This document shows positions 18,015 through 25,804 of a DNA stretch of 64,000 nucleotides, piece by piece. The DNA lies in assembly GCF_000421485.1 (NCBI RefSeq), contig NZ_ATXC01000001.1, forward strand, positions 248,001 to 312,000. The letters are read 5' to 3'. The notes beneath the pieces were generated by a model. It ran no database searches, had not been told where the DNA came from, and saw only the letters and a list, made by a program, of their open reading frames with translations. The DNA comes from Desulfurobacterium sp. TC5-1 (GTDB taxonomy: Bacteria; Aquificota; Aquificia; Desulfurobacteriales; Desulfurobacteriaceae). Both the position numbers and the translations under genes were made by a program. Positions within the stretch are counted from its first letter, which is position 1, and each line of letters opens with the position of its first letter.

Positions 18015-18239
18015 TCACTGGCCGACTGCTTTCTTTACCGACAATGCCGGGAAGGTAAATTCTATCTTTTCACCCATAACTTCGGAAGCATCTATTATTT
18101 CAATTCCTAAGAGATTTCCCTTTTCATCCACATCCACGTAAACTCCGGGTGTAACGGTAAAAGTTTTGAATACTTTTGTTCCCGGTTCCCCAAAGCGTAT
18201 ATACAGTAAGTCCCTTTTTTCGTCATATTCAAATCTCAT
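18015..18239 (-). CDS. DUF2283 family protein
   Basis: A 74-residue protein with the DUF2283 pattern: RFEYDEKRDLLYIRFGEP, then VTPGVYVDVDEKGNLLGIEIIDASEVMG. This is a small all-beta repeat-like fold of unknown biochemical role. The gene overlaps the upstream DUF4258-like gene by four bases (ATGA). DUF4258 and DUF2283 genes are commonly neighbours and have been proposed as a toxin-antitoxin-like pair; the antitoxin role here is inference only. Confidence 0.75.
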   Translation of the reverse strand: MRFEYDEKRDLLYIRFGEPGTKVFKTFTVTPGVYVDVDEKGNLLGIEIIDASEVMGEKIEFTFPALSVKKAVGQ

Positions 18240-18520
18240 ATTTTTTCCTCCGTTCCAGAAAACTTTCCATACCGTGCTATAACGGTTAGAACAATGATTT
18301 CTCCATCTATCACTTTATAATAAACGGTTACTTCTTTCTCCGGAAAAAATTTATTGCACCATCTTTTATTATAGGAAAAAACAAAGGTCTTACCATAAGT
18401 TCCAGGTTTTGCATTGGACGCATTGAATCCTTTTTCAAGAGTTATTTTTATTTCTTCAAGGGTTACTCCTCTTTCTTCCATTCTCATTTTTAAATGTGGA
18501 TGTATGTTTATTCTTCGCAC
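18236..18520 (-). CDS. DUF4258-like protein (putative toxin of a DUF4258/DUF2283 pair)
   Basis: A 94-residue basic protein starting INIHPHLKMRMEERGVTLEEIKITLEKG, the H-x-x-x-R-x-x-x-R helix and turn typical of DUF4258/BrnT-like folds. It ends VTVYYKVIDGEIIVLTVIARYGKF, the matching beta pair. Similar folds occur in RelE/BrnT-like RNA-targeting toxins, so a toxin role is possible but not shown. First gene of a two-gene minus-strand unit lying between repeat arrays 3 and 4. Confidence 0.65.
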   Translation of the reverse strand: MRRINIHPHLKMRMEERGVTLEEIKITLEKGFNASNAKPGTYGKTFVFSYNKRWCNKFFPEKEVTVYYKVIDGEIIVLTVIARYGKFSGTEEKI

Positions 18521-18624
18521 ATTAATTTCCTCAAGTGTCGAATAAATATTATCGTTTAGGAGCTGGATAAGAGAGCAGTTGCCGCTTGAAACTTATAAGA
18601 TACATTATAACAGATATCAGGAAG

Positions 18625-18920
18625 GTTCTTCGCTGTGCTTAGAATGGCACTCTCTTTTCGTCACTCTGAAGTGCTGTGCACCGAAGAGTCTCAGATCCTT
18701 CGCTAACGCTCAGGATGACGGGAAGGGGCGTTCAGAATAATTCTGTTTTTCTTGTCATCCTGAGGACAGAGTCCGAAGGATCTAAGAGATTCTTCGCTGG
18801 GTTCGGGTGGGAGATTCTTCGCTTCGCTCAGAATGACATTTCCTTTTTGTCACTCTGAGGTGCTGTGCGCCGAAGAGTCTATGGTAATAGGATGAGATTC
18901 TTCGCTTCGCTCAGAATGAC
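18625..18920. repeat. Array 4 of inverted hairpin repeat elements
   Basis: About 300 bases of alternating forward and reverse units lie upstream of the porin gene. Degenerate copies occur at its left edge (a GTTCTTCGC..TTAGAATGGC reverse unit), and near-identical copies of units from array 3 occur at 18750-18920, including long identical runs with 17070-17240. The array ends 128 bases before the porin promoter. The remaining DNA of this gap is AT-rich and holds only that promoter. Confidence 0.9.
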
Positions 18921-19047
18921 GGGAAAGGGGTGCTTGTAATACTAACAAAGTGGAAAAGTACTTAAATCCGATGAGTATGCCTGCCATAGTATTTGCCTTA
19001 TATAAAAAAAAGTGTTTTTAAAATTGCGATTCAAATCATTAACTTTA

Positions 19048-19075
19048 TTGCATACTTAGGTAAGTTTGATATAAT
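19048..19075 (+). promoter_or_regulatory. Promoter of the porin gene
   Basis: TTGCAT (19048-19053) and a perfect TATAAT (19070-19075) are separated by 16 bases. They lie 35 bases before the chosen start, with a strong GGAGG between. A very similar TTGCAT/TATAAT pair precedes the ClC gene at 39778. Confidence 0.7.
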
Positions 19076-19110
19076 CTACATTAAAATAGCTTTATATTAA
19101 GGAGGATATG

Positions 19111-20298
19111 ATGAGGAAGCTTCTTACGTTCACGCTGATCACGCTTCTTACAGGTTTTGGAGCAACTGCAAAAGCTGCTGCAGAGGTAAAGATTGGTGGT
19201 GAATCAAGGACGATGTTCTTAATGGGTGCAACCACCCTGAATGCAACGGCGAACGATTGGAATACCGATGGAAGAGTCTACGAAAGGGCAAGACTCAAGT
19301 TTGATGTAAATTTAGGGCAGGGTGTATCTTTAAAGTTTGTTCCACAGTATGCTGGAACTTGGGGAGAGGCATCAGCGTTTGGAACGTCTTCTAACGTTGA
19401 AGGCAGTCAGGTTTCAATACATGAAGCGTATGTTCAGTTTGAAAACTTTTTAGGAAGTACTGTTAAAGTTGGACGGCAGGAAGTAACTCTCGGTATAGGA
19501 AGGTTTATCTGCAACAAAAACTATGCAAATACCGGTCTTTCTCTTGACGGTATATTAATCGCTTATAATACAAGCGCAGGGAAACTTATAGGTTTTGGAA
19601 GCCGTATAGATGATGACACAGTAGGAACTGCAGATGAAAACCTTGCTGCACTTTCATGGCAGGGCAACATGAAGACATTTGGATTAGGCGGAAGCTATGA
19701 GTTTGAGTATATTGATTTTAACGTAAAGACCAGGCCCTGGACAGCTTACGTGAGGATTTCGCCTGCATTTGGAACTGGTTTTGGAAAGTTAGGATTAAAC
19801 CTTGAGTACGCAAAACAGGGCGGTGATACAGCTGCCGGAAGCAGTTATGACGGTTCTTTCTACAACGTTTCTGCAAAGTTGGGGCAGAAGAGCTGGGGGG
19901 CAGAGGTTGGATATGAGTTCTACTCTGGTGATGATGGAACGACGGCGGATGTTGAAAGCCTTAATCCTCTCTACTGGGCCGGGCATAAGTTCTTAGGCCT
20001 TGGTGATTACTACACAGGTTTTGTTGGCAGGGGAATAGGAGCGAAGGACACTTATGTTAAGCTTTCATTTAAACCTCTTGCAAAAACGAAGGTCGGCGTT
20101 CAGTACCACTATGTAAAGACAGACATAGGAAGTACAACTGCCGGACAGGAAGTTGACTTTACCGCTTCATATAAATATACAAAGAATGTTTCCTTCTTCG
20201 CCGGCGTTTACGTGATTATGCCTGACAAGTCCTACACTTTAACAAATGTAGATACAACCGGGACAAAAGGCGAAATTACGATGAACGTAAGATTCTAA
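19111..20298 (+). CDS. Outer-membrane porin-like beta-barrel protein
   Basis: A 395-residue protein with a Sec signal peptide at residues 1 to ~24: a basic RK, a hydrophobic LLTFTLITLLTGFGATA core, then AAAEV. The rest alternates polar and hydrophobic residues with many aromatic and glycine positions (VKIGGESRTMFLMG, KVGRQEVTLGIGRF, VGVQYHYVK). It ends in a strand terminating with phenylalanine (ITMNVRF), the usual outer-membrane insertion signal. Resembles alginate/phosphate-type porins; the solute is unknown. ATG 19111 lies 5 bases after GGAGG (19101-19105); the ATG at 19108 is closer than ideal. Own promoter and a strong terminator suggest a monocistronic, well-expressed gene. Confidence 0.8.
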   Translation: MRKLLTFTLITLLTGFGATAKAAAEVKIGGESRTMFLMGATTLNATANDWNTDGRVYERARLKFDVNLGQGVSLKFVPQYAGTWGEASAFGTSSNVEGSQVSIHEAYVQFENFLGSTVKVGRQEVTLGIGRFICNKNYANTGLSLDGILIAYNTSAGKLIGFGSRIDDDTVGTADENLAALSWQGNMKTFGLGGSYEFEYIDFNVKTRPWTAYVRISPAFGTGFGKLGLNLEYAKQGGDTAAGSSYDGSFYNVSAKLGQKSWGAEVGYEFYSGDDGTTADVESLNPLYWAGHKFLGLGDYYTGFVGRGIGAKDTYVKLSFKPLAKTKVGVQYHYVKTDIGSTTAGQEVDFTASYKYTKNVSFFAGVYVIMPDKSYTLTNVDTTGTKGEITMNVRF

Positions 20299-20302
20299 TT
20301 TG

Positions 20303-20326
20303 GAGGGGGGAATGTCCCCCTCTTTT
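20303..20326 (+). terminator. Rho-independent terminator of the porin gene
   Basis: A GAGGGGG/CCCCCTC stem of 7 pairs with a 6-base loop is followed by TTTT. It begins 5 bases after the porin stop. Confidence 0.8.
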
Positions 20327-20332
20327 CAAATG

Positions 20333-20485
20333 TTATGTTCTCTTCTTCTGAAGAAGTCTTTTACCGGCTTTGTATATTGTCTGTATTGATTTCTTGTTTT
20401 TCTTGTAGAAAATCATGGCATCCCGCACCAACAGAATAATGGAAAAAACCTGTATGGCTGTTCTTATCTTGCTCTTCTTTGTCAT
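20333..20485 (-). CDS. Small basic protein of 50 residues, translationally coupled to rad50-like gene
   Basis: Reading the minus strand, the TGA of the rad50-like gene overlaps by one base an ATG (20485-20483). That ATG opens a 50-codon frame ending TAA at 20333. The protein begins MTKKSKIRTAIQ, has a hydrophobic stretch VFSIILLV, then a basic tail rich in lysine (FYKKNKKSIQTIYKAGKR) ending QKKRT. It could be a small membrane-associated or nucleic-acid-binding protein; I recognise no family. Support is the one-base stop/start overlap and the absence of anything else in the 150-base gap before the porin terminator. Confidence 0.5.
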   Translation of the reverse strand: MTKKSKIRTAIQVFSIILLVRDAMIFYKKNKKSIQTIYKAGKRLLQKKRT

Positions 20486-23211
20486 CACTCACCTTCTGCA
20501 AGTTTTATTGTTGAACCGTTTGCTGTCTTTTCAACACGTATAATTTTATCACCTGCAACTTCAAGTTCCGGATCATGTGTTACAACAACCATCTGTGGAA
20601 TTTTTCCTTTTAAATCAAGCAGTATGTCGGCAAGCTCTCTCTTTCTTTCATCGTCAAGGTGAATCGTAGGTTCATCAAGTATAAGCAGTTCAAACTTTGA
20701 CATGAATTTCCTTGCCAGGGCAAACCGAAGGGCAAGGGCAAAGGCAACTTTTTGTCCTCCAGAGAGTTGATCAAGAGTAACAACACCCTGTCCCGGAATA
20801 CCAAATTCTACCGTTAAATCTTCACTTATTGTTATTTCACTAAAGTCGAAGTTAAATTCAGAAAATATGTTTTTGCAGATGCTGGCTATTTCCGGAAGAA
20901 GTTGTTGCCTTAGTTCTGTCACAAATCCCGTGGAAGGGTGAAATCCAGCTTCTACCTGTTTTATAACGTCGTAAGCGCTCTTTAAAACCTTTATTCTATC
21001 CTTTACCTGAAGGAGTTCTTCTATCTCTTTTTTTGTCGCTGCGAGTGTTTCTCTTTTCTCCGTTAAGGTTCCTCTCTTTTGATTTAAAGCTTTTAAAGCT
21101 TCTGAAAGTTTTTCTTCGCTATCTTCTACTGTTTTTTTGATCGTTTCATGTTCTCTTTCGTCGTAGCCGATGTCCTTTATCTTTTCTTCACAGTTTTTCA
21201 ACTTTTCTTTTAAAGTTTCAAGTTCTTTAGAGAGAAGTTCTATTTCCTGTTCTATTTCCGGTCGGGCTTCAAGGTAGGCGGTTATTCTCTCTATTTCTCT
21301 TCTGTTTGCTTCAATTTCTTCTATTGCCTTTTTTAATTCCTTGCCGCTTTTAACATCTATATTAAATCTACTTTTTAGTTCTGAAATGGAAGCTTTAAGG
21401 TTTGCTATTCTTTCGTCAACCGCACCTATGTTTTTAGCAACCTGGTCAGCATCAAAGAATTTTAACTCTTCCTCTATCTTTTCTATTTCAGGTTTAAGGC
21501 GGGACATTTCACCGTTTAAAGAGGAAATGAAGCTTTTTAAAGATAGAACTGTCTCTTTCATTGATTCAACTTCTTTTTCAATGGATTCAAAAGTTTCATA
21601 AGAAAATTTCAGGCTGGCAAGTTCTTTTTGAACAGCATCTCTCTCTTCTTTTAGAGATATAAGTTCTTTCTCAAGGTTTTCTCTCTCTTTCAGCGAAACT
21701 ATTGCCTCTTTTAGATTTTCTTCCTCTCTTTTTTTCTTAAGTTTGAGATTCTTTAATTTGTTCTGCAGTGTTTTTACTGTGCCTTTATGCTTTTCTATAA
21801 AAGAGGAAGACTCTGAAATGAGATTTTTTATTTTATCTGCTGTAAGTTTGCTTCCACAAATAGGACAGGTGTTAATATTTTTACTTTCAAGTTTTTCAAG
21901 ACGTTCCCTGTGCATTTTTATAAGTGATTCTGTTTCTGCTATCTGTTTTTCAACAGACGAAATTTCCCTGTCAGTTTCCGAAATCAGTCCTTTTAAACTC
22001 TCTAAATCAACAGCCGGCAGTTTTTTGAATCTTTCTTCTCTCTTTTCTATCTCTTTTTTAAGATAGGACAACTTCTCACTTAGACTTTCATGTTTAGATT
22101 TTGAAATTTTTAAGGATTCGTAAATATTAACTTTTTGCTTGTAAACATTTTCTGCTTCTTTAAGTTTTAAAGCAGCTTCAGAAAGCTCCCTTTCAACCAC
22201 TTTTAAACGTTCTTTTTTCTTTGAAAATTCCCTCTTTAAAAGCTCAAATCTCTTTTTCCCTTCCTCAAGGTTCTTTTTCTTTTCAATCAGAAGTTTTAAC
22301 TGTGATACTTTATCTTCAATCTCTTTTAGAACCGGAAGCAGTTTCACCTTTTCCTTTAGCATAGGGAGTTTCTTTTCCTCTACTTCCATAACGGACAGTT
22401 TCTTTTTCTTCTTTTCTATTTCGGAAATAACCTTTTGAAGCTGTTCCTGATATATCCTTTTTTCCTTTTCAACTGCTTCAACTCTGCTCTTTTTCTCTTC
22501 AAAACTTTTTAATACCTTTTGCTGCTGAGAGAGGAGGTTTTTCATTTCAATTGTTTCTTTTTCTTCTTCTGCTATCTGACGTTCGAGCTCTTTTATTTCC
22601 TCTTCAATAGAGATTATCTTTTTCTGCAGGTTTTCAAGTTGCTGAAGCTGAAATTCAAACTTGCTGAATTCAACCTCAATCTGTTTTGCAAAAGCTTTTA
22701 TGGTTTCGTGCTTTTTGGCTATTTCCTCTAAGCCAAAGAGGCGGTTAAGGATTTCTCTCCTTGCCTTTGGTGTTCCTTCAAGAAACGTAACAAGTTCTCC
22801 CTGAGGAACGTAAACGGTATTTTTAAAAATTTCTGGTTCAAGGCCTAACTCTTTTCTTAAAACCTCTTCACAAACCTTAACGCCCATGGCAAGTTTCTTT
22901 CCGTCCCTGAAAAGCTCAACAGACTGAGCGCCTTTTGGTGTAATCTTCCTGACGACGGTGTACTCTCTGCCGCCGGTTAAAAATGAAAGAGTGATCTTTG
23001 CAGAAGATTTTTCTCTGTTTACAAGGTTGAGCAGATTTCTCCTTCCAAAAACGATATCCTCGCCGAAGAGGCCGAAGAAAATGCCGCGAAGGATGCTTGT
23101 CTTACCGGAAGCGTTAGACCCGATAATGATGTAAGACGTGTCCTCAAAGGGAAGATCCGTATTTTTATGGGAGAGAAATCCTTCAAGGTTTAGATGTCTT
23201 AGCCGCAGCAT
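20485..23211 (-). CDS. Rad50/SbcC-like SMC ATPase
   Basis: A 908-residue DNA double-strand-break repair ATPase of the Rad50/SbcC type. Walker A is IGSNASGKTS near residues 31-40. Two long coiled coils flank a zinc-hook CPIC at about 448-451. The ABC signature LSGGQKVAFALALR lies near 813, Walker B LLILDEPTIHLD after it, and the switch histidine in VVVTHDPE. The ATG at 23211 is chosen because GGAG lies 5 bases upstream and LRLRHLNLEGFLSHKNT is the family's normal N-terminus; an open frame continues 27 codons further but has no such site. Usually paired with an Mre11/SbcD nuclease, which is not in the window. Downstream of infC. Confidence 0.9.
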   Translation of the reverse strand: MLRLRHLNLEGFLSHKNTDLPFEDTSYIIIGSNASGKTSILRGIFFGLFGEDIVFGRRNLLNLVNREKSSAKITLSFLTGGREYTVVRKITPKGAQSVELFRDGKKLAMGVKVCEEVLRKELGLEPEIFKNTVYVPQGELVTFLEGTPKARREILNRLFGLEEIAKKHETIKAFAKQIEVEFSKFEFQLQQLENLQKKIISIEEEIKELERQIAEEEKETIEMKNLLSQQQKVLKSFEEKKSRVEAVEKEKRIYQEQLQKVISEIEKKKKKLSVMEVEEKKLPMLKEKVKLLPVLKEIEDKVSQLKLLIEKKKNLEEGKKRFELLKREFSKKKERLKVVERELSEAALKLKEAENVYKQKVNIYESLKISKSKHESLSEKLSYLKKEIEKREERFKKLPAVDLESLKGLISETDREISSVEKQIAETESLIKMHRERLEKLESKNINTCPICGSKLTADKIKNLISESSSFIEKHKGTVKTLQNKLKNLKLKKKREEENLKEAIVSLKERENLEKELISLKEERDAVQKELASLKFSYETFESIEKEVESMKETVLSLKSFISSLNGEMSRLKPEIEKIEEELKFFDADQVAKNIGAVDERIANLKASISELKSRFNIDVKSGKELKKAIEEIEANRREIERITAYLEARPEIEQEIELLSKELETLKEKLKNCEEKIKDIGYDEREHETIKKTVEDSEEKLSEALKALNQKRGTLTEKRETLAATKKEIEELLQVKDRIKVLKSAYDVIKQVEAGFHPSTGFVTELRQQLLPEIASICKNIFSEFNFDFSEITISEDLTVEFGIPGQGVVTLDQLSGGQKVAFALALRFALARKFMSKFELLILDEPTIHLDDERKRELADILLDLKGKIPQMVVVTHDPELEVAGDKIIRVEKTANGSTIKLAEGE

Positions 23212-23229
23212 ACCATCTCCATAGAACAA

Positions 23230-23247
23230 AGCCGGCGCACGCCGGCT
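23230..23247 (-). terminator. Hairpin between infC and the rad50-like gene
   Basis: A perfect AGCCGGC/GCCGGCT stem (7 pairs, 4-base loop) lies 19 bases after the infC stop, read on the minus strand. It is followed by TTTGTTCT. It could terminate or attenuate thrS-infC transcription before rad50. Confidence 0.5.
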
Positions 23248-23266
23248 GTAAAAGTAAAAGGGGTGA

Positions 23267-23794
23267 TTATTTTTTATCTTTCTTAGGTGCAAGTATCATG
23301 AACATGTCTCTACCTTCTTTCTTCGGCTTCCTTTCTATCTGGGCAAGGTCTTCAACAGCTTTGTAAATCTTATCAAGCTGGGCGTATCCAAGCTCAAGGT
23401 GAGCCTGTTCCCTTCCTCTAAACATGATGACAACTTTTACCTTGTTACCCTTTTCAAGGAAACGCCGCGTCTGTTTTATACGGACGTTTATATCATGCTC
23501 ATCTGTTCTCGGTCTGAGCTTAACCTCTTTAACCTCTATGGTTTTCTGTTTCTTTTTCGCTTCCTGTGCCTTCTTCTGCTGCTGATACTTGTATTTACCG
23601 TAGTCCATAATCCTGCAAACCGGCGGCTTTGCGTTTGGTGCCACTTCGACAAGATCAAGTCCCTGTTCCTTTGCAAGTTGAAGTGCTTTAAGAGTTGGCA
23701 TGACTCCAAGCTTTTCTCCGTCAGCACCGATAACGAGAACCTCTCTTGCTCTGATAGCCTCGTTTACCCTTGTTTTTTCTGCTTTCTTACTTAT
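23267..23794 (-). CDS. infC: Translation initiation factor IF-3 (ATA start)
   Basis: IF-3 binds the 30S subunit and checks initiation codons. The N-terminal domain has RVNEAIRAREVLVIGADGEKLG and LAKEQGLDLVEVAPNAKPPVCRIMDYGKYKYQQQKK. The C-terminal domain has KEVKLRPRTDEHDINVR and VKVVIMFRGREQAHLELG. The only codon correctly spaced from the strong AGGAGG (23805-23800) is ATA at 23794, five bases after it, giving 175 residues starting at SKKAEKTR. An upstream in-frame TTG at 23809 lies before the ribosome site itself. Rare start codons on infC are a known autoregulation device. Eleven bases separate it from thrS. The usual rpmI-rplT do not follow. Confidence 0.93.
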   Translation of the reverse strand: MSKKAEKTRVNEAIRAREVLVIGADGEKLGVMPTLKALQLAKEQGLDLVEVAPNAKPPVCRIMDYGKYKYQQQKKAQEAKKKQKTIEVKEVKLRPRTDEHDINVRIKQTRRFLEKGNKVKVVIMFRGREQAHLELGYAQLDKIYKAVEDLAQIERKPKKEGRDMFMILAPKKDKK

Positions 23795-23805
23795 GGCTCC
23801 CTCCT
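23792..23805 (-). promoter_or_regulatory. infC ribosome-binding site with ATA initiation codon
   Basis: Read on the minus strand, AGGAGG (23805-23800), a 5-base spacer and ATA (23794-23792). It decides the start of infC and suggests IF-3 limits its own synthesis, as known for AUU-started infC in enterobacteria. Confidence 0.75.
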
Positions 23806-25782
23806 TCAAATTTTGTTTTCTATCTCAAATTTTAGCCTGTCAACGAGTTTATCAAGGGGCATTGAACCGATGTCACCCTCTTTTTTACTTCTGACAGAAA
23901 CAGTGTTGCTTTCTCGTTCTTTCTGTCCGACAATGAGCATGTAAGGGATCTTCTGAACTTCAGCCTTTCTTATCTTGAATCCTACCTTTCCACTTTCATC
24001 GTCAAGTTTCACCCTGATTCCTGCTTCTTTAAGCTTTTTGTAAACCTCGTCAGCATAATCTATGTACTTGTCACTTACAGGAATAATGACTGCCTGAACA
24101 GGTGCAAGCCAGAGCGGGAAAAGTCCTGCATAGTGTTCTATAAGAAGACCGATAAACCTTTCCACGCTTCCCATAATAGCCCTGTGAACAAGAACGGGAC
24201 GCTTTTTCTCACCGTCTCTATCAACGTAGTGGACGTCAAACCTTTCCGGAAGGTTAAAGTCAACTTGAATTGTAGGGCCGTCCCACTTTCTACCTATGGC
24301 GTCAAGAACGGCTATATCTATTTTTGGACCGTAGAAGGCGCCGTCTCCTTCAACGATGTTGTAGTCAAAACCTCTCTCTCTCAAAGCTTCTATAAGGCTG
24401 TTTGTTGCGTGTTCCCACTGCTCGTCTGTACCGATGTACTTTTCTGGCTTTGTTCCTATGTTTATGACATAGTCGAGCTTAAATGTTGAGAGAAGTTCCA
24501 TGACGTAATCAAGGACTGATTGGATCTCCTCTTTAAGCTGATCAGGGCGGCAGAATATGTGACCATCGTCCTGTGTGAAACCTCTAACCCTCAGAAGACC
24601 GTGAAGGGAACCGCTCTTTTCGTACCTGTAAACCGTACCAAACTCAAAATACCTTATAGGAAGGTCTCTGTAAGACCTTGGTTGTGACTTGTATATGAGT
24701 ATATGTGCCGGACAGTTCATGGGCTTTACTGCATACCAATTTGCCCTTTCTATCTCTTCAGGCGTTAGAGGAATTTCTTCGTTTCCAAGTTTTTCATCCT
24801 CATCATGTTCCACCACGGGAACAAAGAACATGTTTTCCTTGTAAAAATCATAGTGACCGGATGTTTTCCACAGTTCGGCCTTCATAAGATGGGGTGTGTA
24901 AACTCTCTCGTATCCGCGCTTTCTGTGTTCCTCTTCAGCCCAGGCTTCTATGGTCTGGCGCAGTATTGCACCGTTAGGGTGCCAGAAAACCAGTCCAGGT
25001 CCTGCCTCTTCGTGAATTGAAAAGAGGTCAAGTTGCTTTCCTAAAATTCTGTGATCTCTCTTTTTGGCTTCTTCAAGTCTGTGAAGATAATCATCAAGCT
25101 GGCTTTTTTTCCAGAAAGCTGTACCATAAATACGCTGAAGCATCTTATTGCGTGAATCGCCACGCCAGTAAGCGCCAGCTACGGAAAGAAGTTTGAAAGC
25201 TTTTATCATTCCAGCATGTTCAACGTGAGGACCGCGGCAGAGATCGTAGAAATCCTCACCGAGCCAGTAAATGGTAATTTCGGCATCTTCAGGAAGTTCA
25301 TTTATGAGTTCAATCTTGTAAGGTTCATTCTTAAATAGTTCTAAAGCTTTTTCTCTTGAAACAACCTCTCTCTTAAAAGGCTCTTTTTCTTTAATGATTT
25401 TAGCCATTTCTTCTTCTATCTTTCCAAGGTCCTCTTCAGAGATTGTTTCAGGAAGGTCAAAATCGTAGTAAAAGCCTTCTTCTGTTGAAGGACCTATTGC
25501 AAGTTTAACGCTGTCTTCTCCGTAAATTTTCTTTACTGCCTTCGCAAGAACATGTGACGCACTGTGTCTTAAAATGTGAAGGGATTCTTCATCTTTAGAA
25601 GTTATTATTTTTATGTCACCGCTAACCTTTATGGGTGTTAATGTATCTATCAATTCGCCGTTAAAAACAGCTCCAACTGCATTTTTTTCAAGACTTTTAG
25701 CAATTTTGCCCGCAATTTCCTTTACCGTTACACCTTCTTCAACTTCCATTACGCTACCGTCAGGCAGTCTTATCTCTATCAT
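23806..25782 (-). CDS. thrS: Threonyl-tRNA synthetase
   Basis: A 658-residue class II synthetase charging tRNA-Thr. Domain order: TGS domain from residue 1 (IEIRLPDGSVMEVEEG), the SAD editing domain with HILRHSASHVLAKAV, the catalytic core (GPGLVFWHPNGAILRQTIE motif region, MNCPAHILIYKSQPRSYRDLPIR motif 2, and motif 3 near HRAIMGSVERFIGLLIEHYAG), then the anticodon-binding domain APVQAVIIPVSDKY. The ATG at 25782 follows GGGAGT with normal spacing; a TTG six codons upstream precedes the site. It is 22 bases downstream of ftsI and leads into infC, the order known from many bacteria. Confidence 0.97.
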   Translation of the reverse strand: MIEIRLPDGSVMEVEEGVTVKEIAGKIAKSLEKNAVGAVFNGELIDTLTPIKVSGDIKIITSKDEESLHILRHSASHVLAKAVKKIYGEDSVKLAIGPSTEEGFYYDFDLPETISEEDLGKIEEEMAKIIKEKEPFKREVVSREKALELFKNEPYKIELINELPEDAEITIYWLGEDFYDLCRGPHVEHAGMIKAFKLLSVAGAYWRGDSRNKMLQRIYGTAFWKKSQLDDYLHRLEEAKKRDHRILGKQLDLFSIHEEAGPGLVFWHPNGAILRQTIEAWAEEEHRKRGYERVYTPHLMKAELWKTSGHYDFYKENMFFVPVVEHDEDEKLGNEEIPLTPEEIERANWYAVKPMNCPAHILIYKSQPRSYRDLPIRYFEFGTVYRYEKSGSLHGLLRVRGFTQDDGHIFCRPDQLKEEIQSVLDYVMELLSTFKLDYVINIGTKPEKYIGTDEQWEHATNSLIEALRERGFDYNIVEGDGAFYGPKIDIAVLDAIGRKWDGPTIQVDFNLPERFDVHYVDRDGEKKRPVLVHRAIMGSVERFIGLLIEHYAGLFPLWLAPVQAVIIPVSDKYIDYADEVYKKLKEAGIRVKLDDESGKVGFKIRKAEVQKIPYMLIVGQKERESNTVSVRSKKEGDIGSMPLDKLVDRLKFEIENKI

Positions 25783-25804
25783 CTCTCTACTCCCGCTCAA
25801 AAAA

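Noticed and set aside
23212-23292. 27-codon upstream extension of the rad50-like gene
   Set aside because: It overlaps the infC 3' end and crosses the hairpin at 23230-23247. ATG 23211 has the ribosome site and the family start.
23399-23944. 181-codon plus-strand frame across infC and the end of thrS
   Set aside because: It lies antisense to two certain genes, with no ribosome site, and its Cys/Phe/Leu-rich composition is typical of shadows in this genome.
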